From positions 554,942 to 618,941 of the forward strand of contig NZ_RKMB01000001.1 in assembly GCF_003797765.1 (NCBI RefSeq): DNA of 64,000 nt, written 5' to 3'. This document shows, piece after piece, positions 36,220-45,458 of the stretch. A program made the translations under genes and the position numbers. The DNA comes from Ramlibacter sp. WS9 (GTDB lineage Bacteria > Pseudomonadota > Gammaproteobacteria > Burkholderiales > Burkholderiaceae_C). The notes beneath the pieces were generated by a model. That model had not been told where the DNA came from. It made no database searches and saw only the letters and a list, made by a program, of their open reading frames with translations. Every line of letters starts with the position of its first letter. Positions within the stretch are counted from its first letter, which is position 1.

Positions 36220-37662
36220 TCAAACGCGCGCGGTGCGTTGCAGCACTGTTTTCGTGGTGGTGTAAGCCTCCAGGCTTTGCGGTCCACCTTCGCGCCCGAT
36301 GCCGCTTTCCTTGACTCCACCAAAAGGCGTGTCGGTGCCCGGCATACCGAAGTGGTTGATCGACAGGGTGCCGCACTCCAGCTCACGCGACAGGCGTTCC
36401 GCCTCTTCCAGCGAGTTGGTGAAGGCGTAGGCGGAAAGGCCTACGGACAGGCTGTTGGCGAGGGTGATGGCTTCGTCCAGGTCGTTCACCTGCACGCACA
36501 GCGCCAGGGGGCCGAAGGGTTCGGTCGACATTGCCTTGGCCTGCGCCGGCACGTCGGCGAGCACCGTGGGCGCATAGAAGAAGCCCCGCTCGCCCACGCG
36601 CTTGCCGCCGGCAGCCACGCGTGCGCCACAGGCCACGGCGTCCTGCACCAACGCGTCGATGGCCTTGAGGCGCCGGTCATTCATCAGCGGCCCCATTTGA
36701 ACGCCCGACTCGAAACCATCGCCCACGCGCAGTTCGCTCGCGACCCGTGCAAAGGCATCGACGAAAGCGGCGTAGGACTTGCTGTGAATGATGAAGCGCG
36801 TCGGCGAAGCGCAGACCTGTCCGGCCAAGCGCATTTTTGCGTTCCCGGCGAGGCGGCCCAGCGCCGCCGCATCCACGTCGGCGCCGATCAGCACCGGTGC
36901 ATGGCCGCCCAGCTCCATCAGCACGGGCTTCATCACGGCAGCGGCCAGCTGGGTGAGATGCTTGCCGACGGCCACCGATCCGGTGAAAGTCACCATGCGG
37001 ATGACAGGCGAGGCGATCAACGTCGAGGAAATCAAAGCGGGATCGCCGAAAACGAGATTCAGCACACCTGGCGGCAGGCCCGCATCGATGAAGCATTGCA
37101 CGAAGGCGCAGGCAGCGCCCGGGGTCTCCTCGGCGGCCTTGATGACCACGGAGCAGCCCGCGGCGAGCGCGCCGCTGATCTTGCGGGCCGGAGAGCCGAG
37201 CGGCACGTTCCAGGGAGTGAATGCAGCCACGGGCCCGATGGGGAACTTCAGAATCATCTGCTGCATTTGCGGCCCGGCCGGAACCATGCTGCCGTACAGG
37301 CGCTGCGCCTCCGCCGCATCCCACTCGACGAAGGCTGCGGCACGCGCCACTTCATTGCGTGCGTCGGCGATGGGCTTGCCATTCTCCAACGTGATGATGT
37401 GTGCGATGGACTCGGCACGCTCGCGCACCAGTGCGCATGCCCGCAGCATCACCTGGGCCCGCTGAAGCGGCGGTGTGTCGCGCCAGATGGGGAAGCCTCG
37501 CTGCGCAGCGGAGAGAGCGAGCGCGAGATCCTCGGGCAGGGCGCCCGGGACGGTGCCGAGGCGGCTCTCGTTGCTCGGATTGACAATCTCTGTACAGGCG
37601 GGGCGGTCGTAGATCCACTGGCCGTCGATATGGAGCCCGATACGCGGATAGGTCAATTCCAT
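36220..37662 (-). CDS. NAD(P)-dependent aldehyde dehydrogenase
   Basis: The 480-residue enzyme has FTPWNVPLG (substrate/cofactor binding), VTFTGSVAVGK, the general-base Glu in ELGGHAPVLIG and a catalytic Cys in AGQVCASPTRF. It probably oxidises an aldehyde produced downstream of the P450 or SDR. The ATG at 37662 begins the usual N-terminal GLHIDGQW segment. The closest related groups are succinate-semialdehyde-type dehydrogenases. Confidence 0.92.
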   Translation of the reverse strand: MELTYPRIGLHIDGQWIYDRPACTEIVNPSNESRLGTVPGALPEDLALALSAAQRGFPIWRDTPPLQRAQVMLRACALVRERAESIAHIITLENGKPIADARNEVARAAAFVEWDAAEAQRLYGSMVPAGPQMQQMILKFPIGPVAAFTPWNVPLGSPARKISGALAAGCSVVIKAAEETPGAACAFVQCFIDAGLPPGVLNLVFGDPALISSTLIASPVIRMVTFTGSVAVGKHLTQLAAAVMKPVLMELGGHAPVLIGADVDAAALGRLAGNAKMRLAGQVCASPTRFIIHSKSYAAFVDAFARVASELRVGDGFESGVQMGPLMNDRRLKAIDALVQDAVACGARVAAGGKRVGERGFFYAPTVLADVPAQAKAMSTEPFGPLALCVQVNDLDEAITLANSLSVGLSAYAFTNSLEEAERLSRELECGTLSINHFGMPGTDTPFGGVKESGIGREGGPQSLEAYTTTKTVLQRTARV

Positions 37663-37764
37663 GATGCTTTCTTTCGCAGGTGTAGAGACTAGTATTGCGA
37701 CCGCCCGCGAGCATGGCAAGGATCCACTTTGAGCGATTGTCTGGTTTGTTTCGGTTTGATCGCC

Positions 37765-38739
37765 CTAGATCATTCCTTGCTCCTTCAGCACGGCCCCCCA
37801 GCGCTTGTATTCGCCCGCGACGAACGCCTGAAACTCGGCAGGCCCCTTCATCGACGACACGATGTTGGCGGATTGGGTGAACTGTGTCTTCACGTCTTCG
37901 CGCGCCAGGATCTTCAGCAGCGCGGCATTGACCTTGTTGACGACGTCCGGGGGCGTCTTCGCGGGCGCGAACAGGCCGAGCCAGTTGTAGGTGACCAAGG
38001 CCGGATAGGTCTCGCTGGCCGCGGCAACATTCGGCAAAGAAGCAATGCGCTTCTCCGAAGTGACCGCCACGATCTTGAGCTTGCCACTCTGATGGAATGA
38101 AAGACACGGGCCCAGGTCCGACACCACGCCATCGAGTTGGCCGCCAATCGCGTCGGTGATCGCCGGCCCCACGCCCTTGTAGGGAATGCTGTCGAAATTG
38201 CCGCCCGTGACTTTGGCCAGTTGTTTGATCAGCAGATCGAACGACCCGCCGGAACCGGACTGGCCGAGCGTCACCGGGCGCGTGCGGGACAGCGCCACCA
38301 GATCCTTCAAGTTGTCGATCTTCAAGGCCGGGCTGATCGCGATGGCCAACGGGTTCTTTGCGACCATGTTGATGCCCACCATGTCCCTGGGGGTATTGAA
38401 TGCATCCCCCGGCATCGTCTGAGGCGCGAGGACCACGCTGGTTGGCGTGGCAAGCAGCAGGGTATAGCCATCCGCTGCAGCCTTGGCGACGAGCTTCGCG
38501 CCGATGACGCCGGTGGCACCCGGCTTGTTGTCGACGACGACAGGCACGCCGAGCACCTCCGAAAGCGGCCGCATGAGGACCCGGGCACCGAAGTCGACGG
38601 ATCCGCCGGGTGGGGCACCAACGACCAGGCTGATCGAGCGGTTGGGGTAGGTGTCGGCTTGGGCGGCGAAGGGCGCGAGGCCCAGGAGCGATCCCCACGC
38701 AAGCAGGTCGCGGCGGGAAATTTCCGCAAAACGGGTCAT
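37765..38739 (-). CDS. Bug-family tripartite tricarboxylate receptor
   Basis: The 324-residue protein has a twin-arginine-like signal (ISRRDLLAWGSLLGLAPF) and Bug motifs ISLVVGAPPGGSVDFGARVL, NKPGATGVIGAKL and LFAPAKTPPDVVNK. GGAGAC precedes the ATG at 38739. It is in the P450 operon and may bind that pathway's substrate; membrane subunits are not encoded nearby. Confidence 0.88.
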   Translation of the reverse strand: MTRFAEISRRDLLAWGSLLGLAPFAAQADTYPNRSISLVVGAPPGGSVDFGARVLMRPLSEVLGVPVVVDNKPGATGVIGAKLVAKAAADGYTLLLATPTSVVLAPQTMPGDAFNTPRDMVGINMVAKNPLAIAISPALKIDNLKDLVALSRTRPVTLGQSGSGGSFDLLIKQLAKVTGGNFDSIPYKGVGPAITDAIGGQLDGVVSDLGPCLSFHQSGKLKIVAVTSEKRIASLPNVAAASETYPALVTYNWLGLFAPAKTPPDVVNKVNAALLKILAREDVKTQFTQSANIVSSMKGPAEFQAFVAGEYKRWGAVLKEQGMI

Positions 38740-38781
38740 AGTGTCTCCGAAGTTCAAAGTGTCTGGTTGCTGTACGGCGCG

Positions 38782-39540
38782 TCAGTTCATCGTGATGCCG
38801 CCGTCGACGGTCAGGTTCTGACCGGTGAGCATGCCGGCATCCGGTCCGGCGAGGTACAGCACCGCACCGGCGATATCGTCCGGCGAAATGTCGCGCTGCA
38901 CCAGGCGCTGCAGGCGAATGTCGGCGCTCTGCTTTTCACGCGCCGCGCCACCCGCCAGGACGCCATCGCTCTGCGTCAGGCCCGGCGACACGGTGTTGAC
39001 GCGCACGCCGAACGGTCCGAGCTCGCGTGCCAATGTGCGCGTCATGGCAATCACAGCGGCCTTGCTGGCCACGTAGTGCAGAAAACCGGCCGTGCCCCTG
39101 GCTACGACAGCGGAGGCGATATTGACGACGTTGCCGTGGCCGGCCGGCTTCATGTAGCGCGCGGCGGCGCGGCAGCAGTACCACACGCCTTCGACGTTGA
39201 CGTTGAAAACCTGCTTCCATTCTTCGGGATCGATGTCCTCGAACGGCATCTTCGTGAGCGACGTGTAGATGCCCGCGTTGTTGACCAGAACCGACACGTC
39301 GCCGCAGCTTTCGGCGGCGAAAGCCATCATGGCATCGACCTGCGCGGCGTTGCCCACATTCACATCGAAACCCAGCGCGCCGCGGCCGAGCTTCTGCGCT
39401 GCGGCTTCGGAGCCACGCAGGTCGGCAATCACCACTCGCTGGCCCAGGGCCGCGAAACGCTCGGCAATCGCGTAGCCGATGCCTTGCGCTGCACCGGTTA
39501 TCACGACCGCGCCCTTGTTGTCTGTCTTTACGTCGCTCAT
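38782..39540 (-). CDS. SDR-family oxidoreductase
   Basis: The 252-residue enzyme has the Rossmann motif TGAAQGIGYAIAE, NNAGIY, the catalytic Tyr-Lys pair in YVASKAAV (preceded by Ser in the NIASAV strand) and PGLTQSDG. It should be an NAD(P)-dependent alcohol dehydrogenase or ketoreductase. AAAGGAATG lies upstream of the ATG at 39540. It is first in the minus-strand P450 cluster and divergent from the Crp/Fnr gene. Confidence 0.9.
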   Translation of the reverse strand: MSDVKTDNKGAVVITGAAQGIGYAIAERFAALGQRVVIADLRGSEAAAQKLGRGALGFDVNVGNAAQVDAMMAFAAESCGDVSVLVNNAGIYTSLTKMPFEDIDPEEWKQVFNVNVEGVWYCCRAAARYMKPAGHGNVVNIASAVVARGTAGFLHYVASKAAVIAMTRTLARELGPFGVRVNTVSPGLTQSDGVLAGGAAREKQSADIRLQRLVQRDISPDDIAGAVLYLAGPDAGMLTGQNLTVDGGITMN

Positions 39541-39683
39541 CGGTTCATTCCTTTTGTAGTCGCGTGGCTGCCCGCGCCCCAATGGCGCGGGCTGAAAAAA
39601 TGACTGTAGTCCTCGGGTAAATCGAAGTAAATTGCAAAGATTGCCGTATTGTTGGCATCGCGCCGGGAAGGAGTCCGGTCCCA

Positions 39684-40367
39684 ATGAATGACACCCTCGT
39701 ACGGCTGGCGATCAAACAATCCGAACTCTTTGCCGGCTGGCCCGACGAAGCGATCGCTCGTCTCATCGCCAACGCCGTCGTGCTTGTCGTCGAGCCCGGC
39801 ACCTGCGTCCATCGCACCGGAGACCCGGCCCAGTACCTGACCATCCTCGTTACGGGGTCGATGCATCTCGCTCGCGACATGCCGTCCGGGCGCAGCTTTA
39901 CGGCAGGGATGCACCTTGCGGGCGAATACCACGGGCTGGGGCCGGTTCTCTCCCGTGTGCCGCACTTTTTCAATGCGACCTGCAAGGAAAAAACAGTGCT
40001 TGTCCGAATCCCCGCGGAGCTGCTGCGCGAAATGATCGCGAGCAACGGGCGCTTGTCGTTCTCCCTCTTCGCCGCGCAGGAGCGACGCCATTTCAGGGCC
40101 CTGAAGCTCCACGCCAGCGCCGCCGTCGACTCGATCCAGGCGAGGGTGGCCGGCCTGTTGAAATCCATCAACGCCCGCAGCCTGAGCAGCGCTTCCGGGG
40201 TCAATGTGTCGCAAGCCGAAATCGCGACGATGCTGGGCACGCGAAGGCAAGTCGTGAACCGGGCGCTGAAGGACATGGCGGCGGAAGGCGTGATCCGGGT
40301 CGAGTACGGCCGGGTCTTGATCCTCGACAACGACAAGCTGGCGCAGATGGCGCCGGACTCGTTTTAG
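39684..40367 (+). CDS. Crp/Fnr-family transcriptional regulator
   Basis: The 227-residue protein has an N-terminal cyclic-nucleotide-binding-like beta-roll (residues 15-120) and a C-terminal winged helix (VSQAEIATMLGTRRQVVNRAL). No FNR-type N-terminal cysteine cluster is seen. It is divergent from the SDR gene across a 143-bp spacer and probably controls the P450 cluster in response to a small ligand. Confidence 0.9.
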   Translation: MNDTLVRLAIKQSELFAGWPDEAIARLIANAVVLVVEPGTCVHRTGDPAQYLTILVTGSMHLARDMPSGRSFTAGMHLAGEYHGLGPVLSRVPHFFNATCKEKTVLVRIPAELLREMIASNGRLSFSLFAAQERRHFRALKLHASAAVDSIQARVAGLLKSINARSLSSASGVNVSQAEIATMLGTRRQVVNRALKDMAAEGVIRVEYGRVLILDNDKLAQMAPDSF

Positions 40368-40382
40368 CTTCGTCCACATCGT

Positions 40383-41351
40383 TTACAGATCCAGCGTCAG
40401 TTCCGGCGATCTCGCGCGGGAGCAGCAGATCAGCATCGTCTCCCCCGAGTCTTTCTCGGCATCGGAGAGGACCAGATCGCGGTGATCCGGAACGCCGCCC
40501 AGGACACTGGTCACGCAGGCGCCGCAGATGCCGCTCATGCATGAGTAAGAAACATCCACGCCGGCTTTCAGAACCGCGTCGAGGATGGATGTGTTGGCAC
40601 CGACGGGAATCGTCTTGCCTGTCCTCGCCAGCTTCACGGTGAATTCCTGGTCGGTGGCCCCCGCCGGCTGCGGCACCGCCGGCGCCGCAAAGTACTCGCG
40701 ATGCACCAGTGCAGGGTCTCGATCGGCGCACGCGGTTTCGAACGCCTCCAGCATGCGGACAGGACCGCAGCAGTACAGATGCGCGTAGGAGGGCGTTGAC
40801 GCGACGATCGCCGCAAGGTCCATCCGCTTGCTGCTCATCCCGCCGTCATAGTTCATGTGCACCAACCCGCGCGCCCGTAGCGCGAGCTCGGCTATTGGTT
40901 CGGCGAACGCGGCGGCTTCAGGCGTTCGCGCGGAGTAGTGCAAGGACCAGGGAGCGCCGATCTGCGACAGGCGCTGGACCATGTTCCACAGGGGCGTGAT
41001 TCCGATGCCGCCGGCGATGAACACCGAATGCGAAGCCGCTTCGGTCAGTGGAAAACTGTCACGCGGCTCGGAGATTTGCAGCACCTGCCCCACCCGCAGC
41101 TGGTCGTGCATGTAGCGCGAACCTCCTCTGCCGGACTCGTCGCGGTTCACCGCAATCGCATAGCGATGGCGTTCGCCCGGCGCGTTGACGAGTGAGTAGC
41201 TGCGCACCAGTCCGTTGGGAAGGTGCACGTCGATGTGGGATCCCGCTGGCGCGGTGGGCCATGCATGTTCACCCACCGGCCTGAAATCGAACCCGAGAAC
41301 TCCGGAGGCAAGCCATTCGACCGAATGCAGCCTTGCTTGAAGTGTTTTCAT
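40383..41351 (-). CDS. VanB-like oxygenase reductase (PDR family)
   Basis: The 322-residue protein has an N-terminal FMN-binding barrel (RSYSLVNAPGE), an NAD domain (SVFIAGGIGITPLW) and a C-terminal plant-type ferredoxin (SCMSGICGACVTSV). This is the phthalate dioxygenase reductase order, partner of Rieske O-demethylases, so it may serve the oxygenase at 31631-32866. The ATG at 41351 is used; one at 41360 is also possible. It converges with the Crp/Fnr gene. Confidence 0.88.
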   Translation of the reverse strand: MKTLQARLHSVEWLASGVLGFDFRPVGEHAWPTAPAGSHIDVHLPNGLVRSYSLVNAPGERHRYAIAVNRDESGRGGSRYMHDQLRVGQVLQISEPRDSFPLTEAASHSVFIAGGIGITPLWNMVQRLSQIGAPWSLHYSARTPEAAAFAEPIAELALRARGLVHMNYDGGMSSKRMDLAAIVASTPSYAHLYCCGPVRMLEAFETACADRDPALVHREYFAAPAVPQPAGATDQEFTVKLARTGKTIPVGANTSILDAVLKAGVDVSYSCMSGICGACVTSVLGGVPDHRDLVLSDAEKDSGETMLICCSRARSPELTLDL

Positions 41352-41533
41352 AAGGCCCATTCTTGGCCACGCCAACGCCTGGGTCCAATCCTCACAAGGC
41401 GCAATCGTTGCCAAAGTTGCTATTGGCCGATCAAGCCCGCCAAAGGCAACAAACAGAACAGTCTCCCGGATCCGCTGCTTGCTTGAAGCACGTTCGCGAT
41501 CAACACTGCCTTAACGCTGAATCACTTGAAACC

Positions 41534-41986
41534 ATGGACACGCACAGCTTTGACCTCTTGGGCGACCCGATGCTCGATGACGACCATGCCAGGCTACTTG
41601 ACCGGGTGCGGGCGTTGCTCGCATCGAGCGGCCGCGACGCGATGCCAGCGCTGAACGCCCTGCGTGTCGAGGCTCGCGAACATTTCGACCGCGAGGACGC
41701 CGAGCTGCGCAGCCTGGGTGGCAACAACGCTGCATGCCACCTGGACGAACATGCAGCGGTGCTCAAGTCGCTCGATGAAGTGCATGACATCCTCGGCGAC
41801 GCCGCAACGCCGGCAGAAGCGGCCCAGCGCCTGGTTGCGAGCCTCACGCTCGAGCTCCTGCGCTGGCTGCCCGAACACGTTCGCGAAATGGATGCCGGGC
41901 TGGCTGCCGTACGCACCAAGGCGCGCTTCGGTGGGGCTCCGCTCAGAATCTCTCGCGGTCTTCGCTCACAAACGCCGGCGACCTGA
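41534..41986 (+). CDS. bacteriohemerythrin-like protein
   Basis: The 150-residue four-helix protein has a full set of candidate diiron ligands in hemerythrin order: DDDHARLL, EHFDREDAEL, HLDEHAAVL and EHVREMD. Hemerythrins bind oxygen or sense it or iron. It starts 3 bp upstream of the YeiH-like transporter gene, so the two are likely cotranscribed. A longer in-frame start exists near 41363 but would add a non-conserved tail. Confidence 0.8.
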   Translation: MDTHSFDLLGDPMLDDDHARLLDRVRALLASSGRDAMPALNALRVEAREHFDREDAELRSLGGNNAACHLDEHAAVLKSLDEVHDILGDAATPAEAAQRLVASLTLELLRWLPEHVREMDAGLAAVRTKARFGGAPLRISRGLRSQTPAT

Positions 41987-41989
41987 CCC

Positions 41990-43006
41990 ATGGAAATCGC
42001 AGCGCAGTTGCAACGACCGTGGGCGGCGCGCGCTCGTGCCGTCACGCCGGGCTTGATAGCCTGCGCCGTCGTGGGCAGTGCCGCGACCTTCCTGTCGGAG
42101 CATTACGGCGCACCCGTGATGCTGTTCGCGCTGCTCCTCGGCATGGCGATGAACTTCCTGTCGACCGACGGGCCTTGCCGCCCGGGCATCGAATTGACGA
42201 GCCGCACCGTCTTGCGCATCGGCATCGCGCTGCTGGGCCTTCGCATCACGATGTCCCAGGTTGCCGGCCTCGGATGGGAGCCTGTCGCCCTGGTGATGTT
42301 CTCGGTCGTCGTGACCATCTCGGTCTCGATCGCCGCAGCCCGGCTCCTGGGTTTCAGCACGCACTTTGGTGTGTTGACAGGGGGCGCTACGGCCATTTGC
42401 GGCGCCTCAGCGGCGCTGGCACTGTCGGCCGCCCTGCCAAGTCATCCTTCGAAAGACCGGTCCACGCTTTTCACCGTGATCGGCGTCTCGGCATTGTCGA
42501 CACTTGCAATGGTGGCCTATCCGTTGTTGGCCCGCGCACTCGGCTTCGATGCGAAGCATGCGGGTGTGTTTCTGGGCGCCACGATCCATGACGTGGCGCA
42601 GGTGGTGGGCGCCGGATACAGCCTGTCGCCGGAGGCCGGCGACATTGCCACGCTGGTCAAGCTGCTGCGCGTCGCCATGCTGCTGCCCGTGATCGTTATC
42701 ACTGTGTTGCTCACTCGCTCCAAGGCGAATGCGGAGGCCGGCGAACGCCCGCCGCTTCTGCCCTGGTTCGTCATCGCCTTCGCCGCGCTGGTCGCGTTCA
42801 ACAGCCTGGGCTGGGCGCCACCTGCATTGCAGCGCTTGGGCAACGACGCATCGCGCTGGTGCCTGGTCTTGTCCATCGCGGGCATCGGCATGAAGACCCA
42901 CCTGAAGGACCTGGCAGCCGTGGGCTTCAAGCCCGTCGTCCTGATGCTGGGTGAAACCGTGTTTCTCGCGGGGCTTGCCCTCGTGCTCTTGCGTTGGCTG
43001 CCCTGA
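41990..43006 (+). CDS. YeiH-family putative sulfate exporter
   Basis: The 338-residue integral membrane protein has about ten helices with family signatures LLGMAMNFL, LGLRITMSQV, GGATAICGASAALAL and GATIHDVAQVVGAGY. YeiH/PSE-family proteins are annotated as putative sulfate exporters; the substrate is not experimentally secure. Coupled to the hemerythrin gene. Confidence 0.9.
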   Translation: MEIAAQLQRPWAARARAVTPGLIACAVVGSAATFLSEHYGAPVMLFALLLGMAMNFLSTDGPCRPGIELTSRTVLRIGIALLGLRITMSQVAGLGWEPVALVMFSVVVTISVSIAAARLLGFSTHFGVLTGGATAICGASAALALSAALPSHPSKDRSTLFTVIGVSALSTLAMVAYPLLARALGFDAKHAGVFLGATIHDVAQVVGAGYSLSPEAGDIATLVKLLRVAMLLPVIVITVLLTRSKANAEAGERPPLLPWFVIAFAALVAFNSLGWAPPALQRLGNDASRWCLVLSIAGIGMKTHLKDLAAVGFKPVVLMLGETVFLAGLALVLLRWLP

Positions 43007-43062
43007 CTCCCGCCATCTGCTCACCATCAAATTCAACTACTACCGACCCGAGGACAACCCTG

Positions 43063-44214
43063 ATGACCATGACTTTTTCCGCTGACGCTCGCAACTCGCT
43101 CGGCACCATCGGCCTGGCTGCCGCACTGCTTGTTCCCGCGGCCAACGTTCACGCGCAGTCCAGTGTGACCATTTACGGTGTGGTCGACGCGGCGATCTCG
43201 AACTACCGTGCCACCGGCGCGGGCAGCCGCACGCAACTCATGCCAGGCGGAAACCAGAACAGCCGGCTGGGCTTCCGAGGCCGCGAAGACCTGGGCGACG
43301 GCATGTACGCCGGGTTCGAGCTCGAGGCGGGGCTTTTCAATGATTCAGGCGTCGGCCAGGCCTCCAACACCAACAACCAGGCTTCTGGTGCAGCTTCTAC
43401 TCCGGCCGCCGCCGGAGGCCAGGGCCTGGTCTTCAGCCGCAGGTCATTTGTGACTCTGGGCAACAAGAGCTGGGGCGAGATCCGGCTCGGCCGGGACTAC
43501 ACCCCAGGCTTCTGGAACCTGTTCGCCTACGACGCGTTCCGAACCGGTGTTGGCCTTGGCGGCATCACGACGCAGGGCGGTGCCACAACAGTGTTCCGCG
43601 CGTCCAACAGCATCGGCTACTTCACGCCAGGTTGTTCGGCTTTCGTTTGCCAGGGCTTCTTCGGCCAAGCCATGTACGCCATGGGTGAGAACGCAAGCGG
43701 CGCCGCCAACTCCGACGACGGCACCTACACGGGTGTGCGAGTGGGCTACGGCGCGCCGAAATGGGATGTGGCCGCCTCCCACGGCGTGACGAAGAACGTG
43801 ACTGCCGGCGACTTCACGCAGACCAACGTGGGCGGTTCCTACGATTTCGGCGTGGCCAAGCTGATGGGTATGTGGGGCGTGCACAAGACAGGCCTGCCGG
43901 TCGCCGCATTGGGCAATGGAACCAAGGCGCCTTTCTGGCAACTCAGCGCGACGATCCCGGTGGGGGCGGGGTACGTCCCAGTGGCCTATACCCGCGTGAA
44001 TCGCAACGATGCACTCGACAGCAGCGCGAACAAGATTGCCGTCGGGTACGTGCACAGTCTCTCGAAGCGTACGGTGCTCTACACCACCTACGCAAGGATC
44101 AAGAACAGCGGCAGCTTCCAGATGCCGGTGAACTCAGGCGCCGAGGCGGGGCCCATCCCGGTTCGCGGCGGCACTTCATCCGGCTTCGACTTCGGAATTC
44201 GCCACGCGTTCTGA
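43063..44214 (+). CDS. outer-membrane porin (Gram-negative trimeric type)
   Basis: The 383-residue protein has a signal peptide ending ANVHAQ, SSVTIYGVVDAAISNY, SRLGFRGREDLGDGMYAGFE and a terminal RHAF. The ATG at 43063 is preceded by GAGGACAA; the frame upstream overlaps the spacer after yeiH and is not part of the mature protein. Independent of the porin at 18128, with moderate similarity in motifs only. Confidence 0.92.
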   Translation: MTMTFSADARNSLGTIGLAAALLVPAANVHAQSSVTIYGVVDAAISNYRATGAGSRTQLMPGGNQNSRLGFRGREDLGDGMYAGFELEAGLFNDSGVGQASNTNNQASGAASTPAAAGGQGLVFSRRSFVTLGNKSWGEIRLGRDYTPGFWNLFAYDAFRTGVGLGGITTQGGATTVFRASNSIGYFTPGCSAFVCQGFFGQAMYAMGENASGAANSDDGTYTGVRVGYGAPKWDVAASHGVTKNVTAGDFTQTNVGGSYDFGVAKLMGMWGVHKTGLPVAALGNGTKAPFWQLSATIPVGAGYVPVAYTRVNRNDALDSSANKIAVGYVHSLSKRTVLYTTYARIKNSGSFQMPVNSGAEAGPIPVRGGTSSGFDFGIRHAF

Positions 44215-44230
44215 AGAGGATCCGCGATTC

Positions 44231-44376
44231 CCGGCGCATCGGCCCGACGACGACGACAGTGTTTTAGAGCGTGCCGCTGCGATTGCGGCGATCGCACTCG
44301 TTCAGCCCGCACACCACCGTCACCGCATGGGCGCGCGCGGCCTGGCACAGCGGATCCAGATCGTCACTGCCCAGAT
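44231..44376 (-). pseudogene. nitrilase gene fragment A
   Basis: The DNA closely matches two separated parts of the intact nitrilase gene at 51884-52819: about 15 bp equal to 52031-52045, fused directly to a stretch equal to about 52455-52586. The join lies in a shared GGCCCG, suggesting deletion through microhomology. It sits in the porin/zeta-toxin spacer and cannot encode a working enzyme. The rest of 44215-44380 shows nothing else. Confidence 0.8.
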
Positions 44377-44380
44377 GGGG

Positions 44381-45026
44381 CTATAAAGGCGCAACGTTGT
44401 TTAACCAGACCGTAGACACGGTGCGCAACTCTTCTTCGACCTCGTAGCCGGTGTCTCGCGCGTCGAACAAGACCTTCTTCCTGGTCTGCGCCCGAACGAG
44501 CGCAAAAGCCTTGTCGACCCCACGGCTGTTGTCGAACATGATTGTCATGTCAGCAAGAGGGGCAGCGTGGGCGATAGCAGCCTGCGTCCTCGGGAATCTG
44601 TCGTAAAGCTTGTCCAGCGGCACGCCGTGGCCTTGCATGACATCGCGCCTGTAACGCACCCGGGCCACCGAAATCTCCTCAGAGACGAGCCCAACGAACA
44701 ACAGAACGACGTAATAGCCGGACGCCTGCATGGCGCGGATGTCTGAGGCCTTGGACTCGAACGAGCCATCTGCGAGTTCGCGCCAGTGCGAGAACACTGT
44801 CTCGCAACTTCTGCGCCCATTTTGGCAAGGGCCGCTCTGGAAGGATGGACATGGTGAGCCTGTCTGCGTTCACCAGCGGCATCTTGGTGGCTTCAGCGAG
44901 CCGCTCGTACCATAGGGTGGATTTGCCAGAGCCGTTGTGCCCTGCCAAAACAAACGAGAGAGGCTTTTCGGTGGCAGCCGATGCTTTGGTGAGCAGCGTG
45001 CTGAGTGCCGGGATCCGCCGGCTCAT
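44381..45026 (-). pseudogene. zeta-toxin-like kinase, broken by deletion/frameshift
   Basis: The first frame (from 45026) holds the P-loop VLAGHNGSGKSTLWYERLA and VNADRL and runs to KWAQKLRD near 44805. The second frame (from about 44797) continues as VFSHWRELADG, SGYYVVLLFVGL, RFPRTQAAIAHAAPLADM to the stop at 44381. Zeta-like kinases of this type have extra residues between these two blocks, so the gene has lost an internal piece and its frame. The toxin is probably inactive. Its first codon overlaps the small upstream gene (ATGA). Confidence 0.72.
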
Positions 45027-45370
45027 CCGACGTTCTTGGCGGGAGTGAAGCGACCGCGGGTGAGTCGGCCTACGCGAGTGGTCCCATCGGAAGCCTTCTG
45101 GATCACCTTCGTCAGGTCAGCGGGATAGACGGCGTACGTATAGACACCTGGCTTGGTGGTGCGCTCCGCAATCCCCGGTTTGTCCAGCGCGGCACCGATT
45201 CGGCGCAGCAACTTTCCGGTCTTCTCGTCACGCTTGAGGATCGCCGGCTGGGCCCTATTCTTCCCATTCACGCTCATCAACACGAAACCAGACACTTCCA
45301 CCACCGGCTTTGCCCGGCGGTGTGCAGGAGTTTGGCGTGGCTTCTCGGTTGCGCTGCTCATTGATGTCAT
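45023..45370 (-). CDS. candidate antitoxin upstream of the zeta-like kinase
   Basis: The 115-residue basic protein (KPVVEVSGFVLMSVNGKNRA, KPGVYTYAVYPADLTKVI) is translationally coupled (4-bp overlap) to the broken zeta-like kinase, the arrangement of a toxin-antitoxin pair. It has no recognised family. It appears intact although its partner is not. The start may instead be the ATG at 45361. Confidence 0.5.
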   Translation of the reverse strand: MTSMSSATEKPRQTPAHRRAKPVVEVSGFVLMSVNGKNRAQPAILKRDEKTGKLLRRIGAALDKPGIAERTTKPGVYTYAVYPADLTKVIQKASDGTTRVGRLTRGRFTPAKNVG

Positions 45371-45451
45371 TTTGCCACCAAAGACGCCGCCGGCGCCCGA
45401 TTCACCCGAAGCTCAAACACATCCGGCCGCGCATAGTGCCCCGTCACATCG
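45371..45451 (-). pseudogene. nitrilase gene fragment B (3' end)
   Basis: The sequence closely matches the last coding part of the intact nitrilase (about 51889-51967), encoding VTGHYARPDVFELRVNRA, and stops matching at the dienelactone hydrolase end. It lies between the antitoxin candidate and the hydrolase gene. Confidence 0.8.
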
Positions 45452-45458
45452 CGCGCGA

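Noticed and set aside
36187..37692. 501-residue plus-strand open frame
   Set aside because: Antisense shadow of the aldehyde dehydrogenase.
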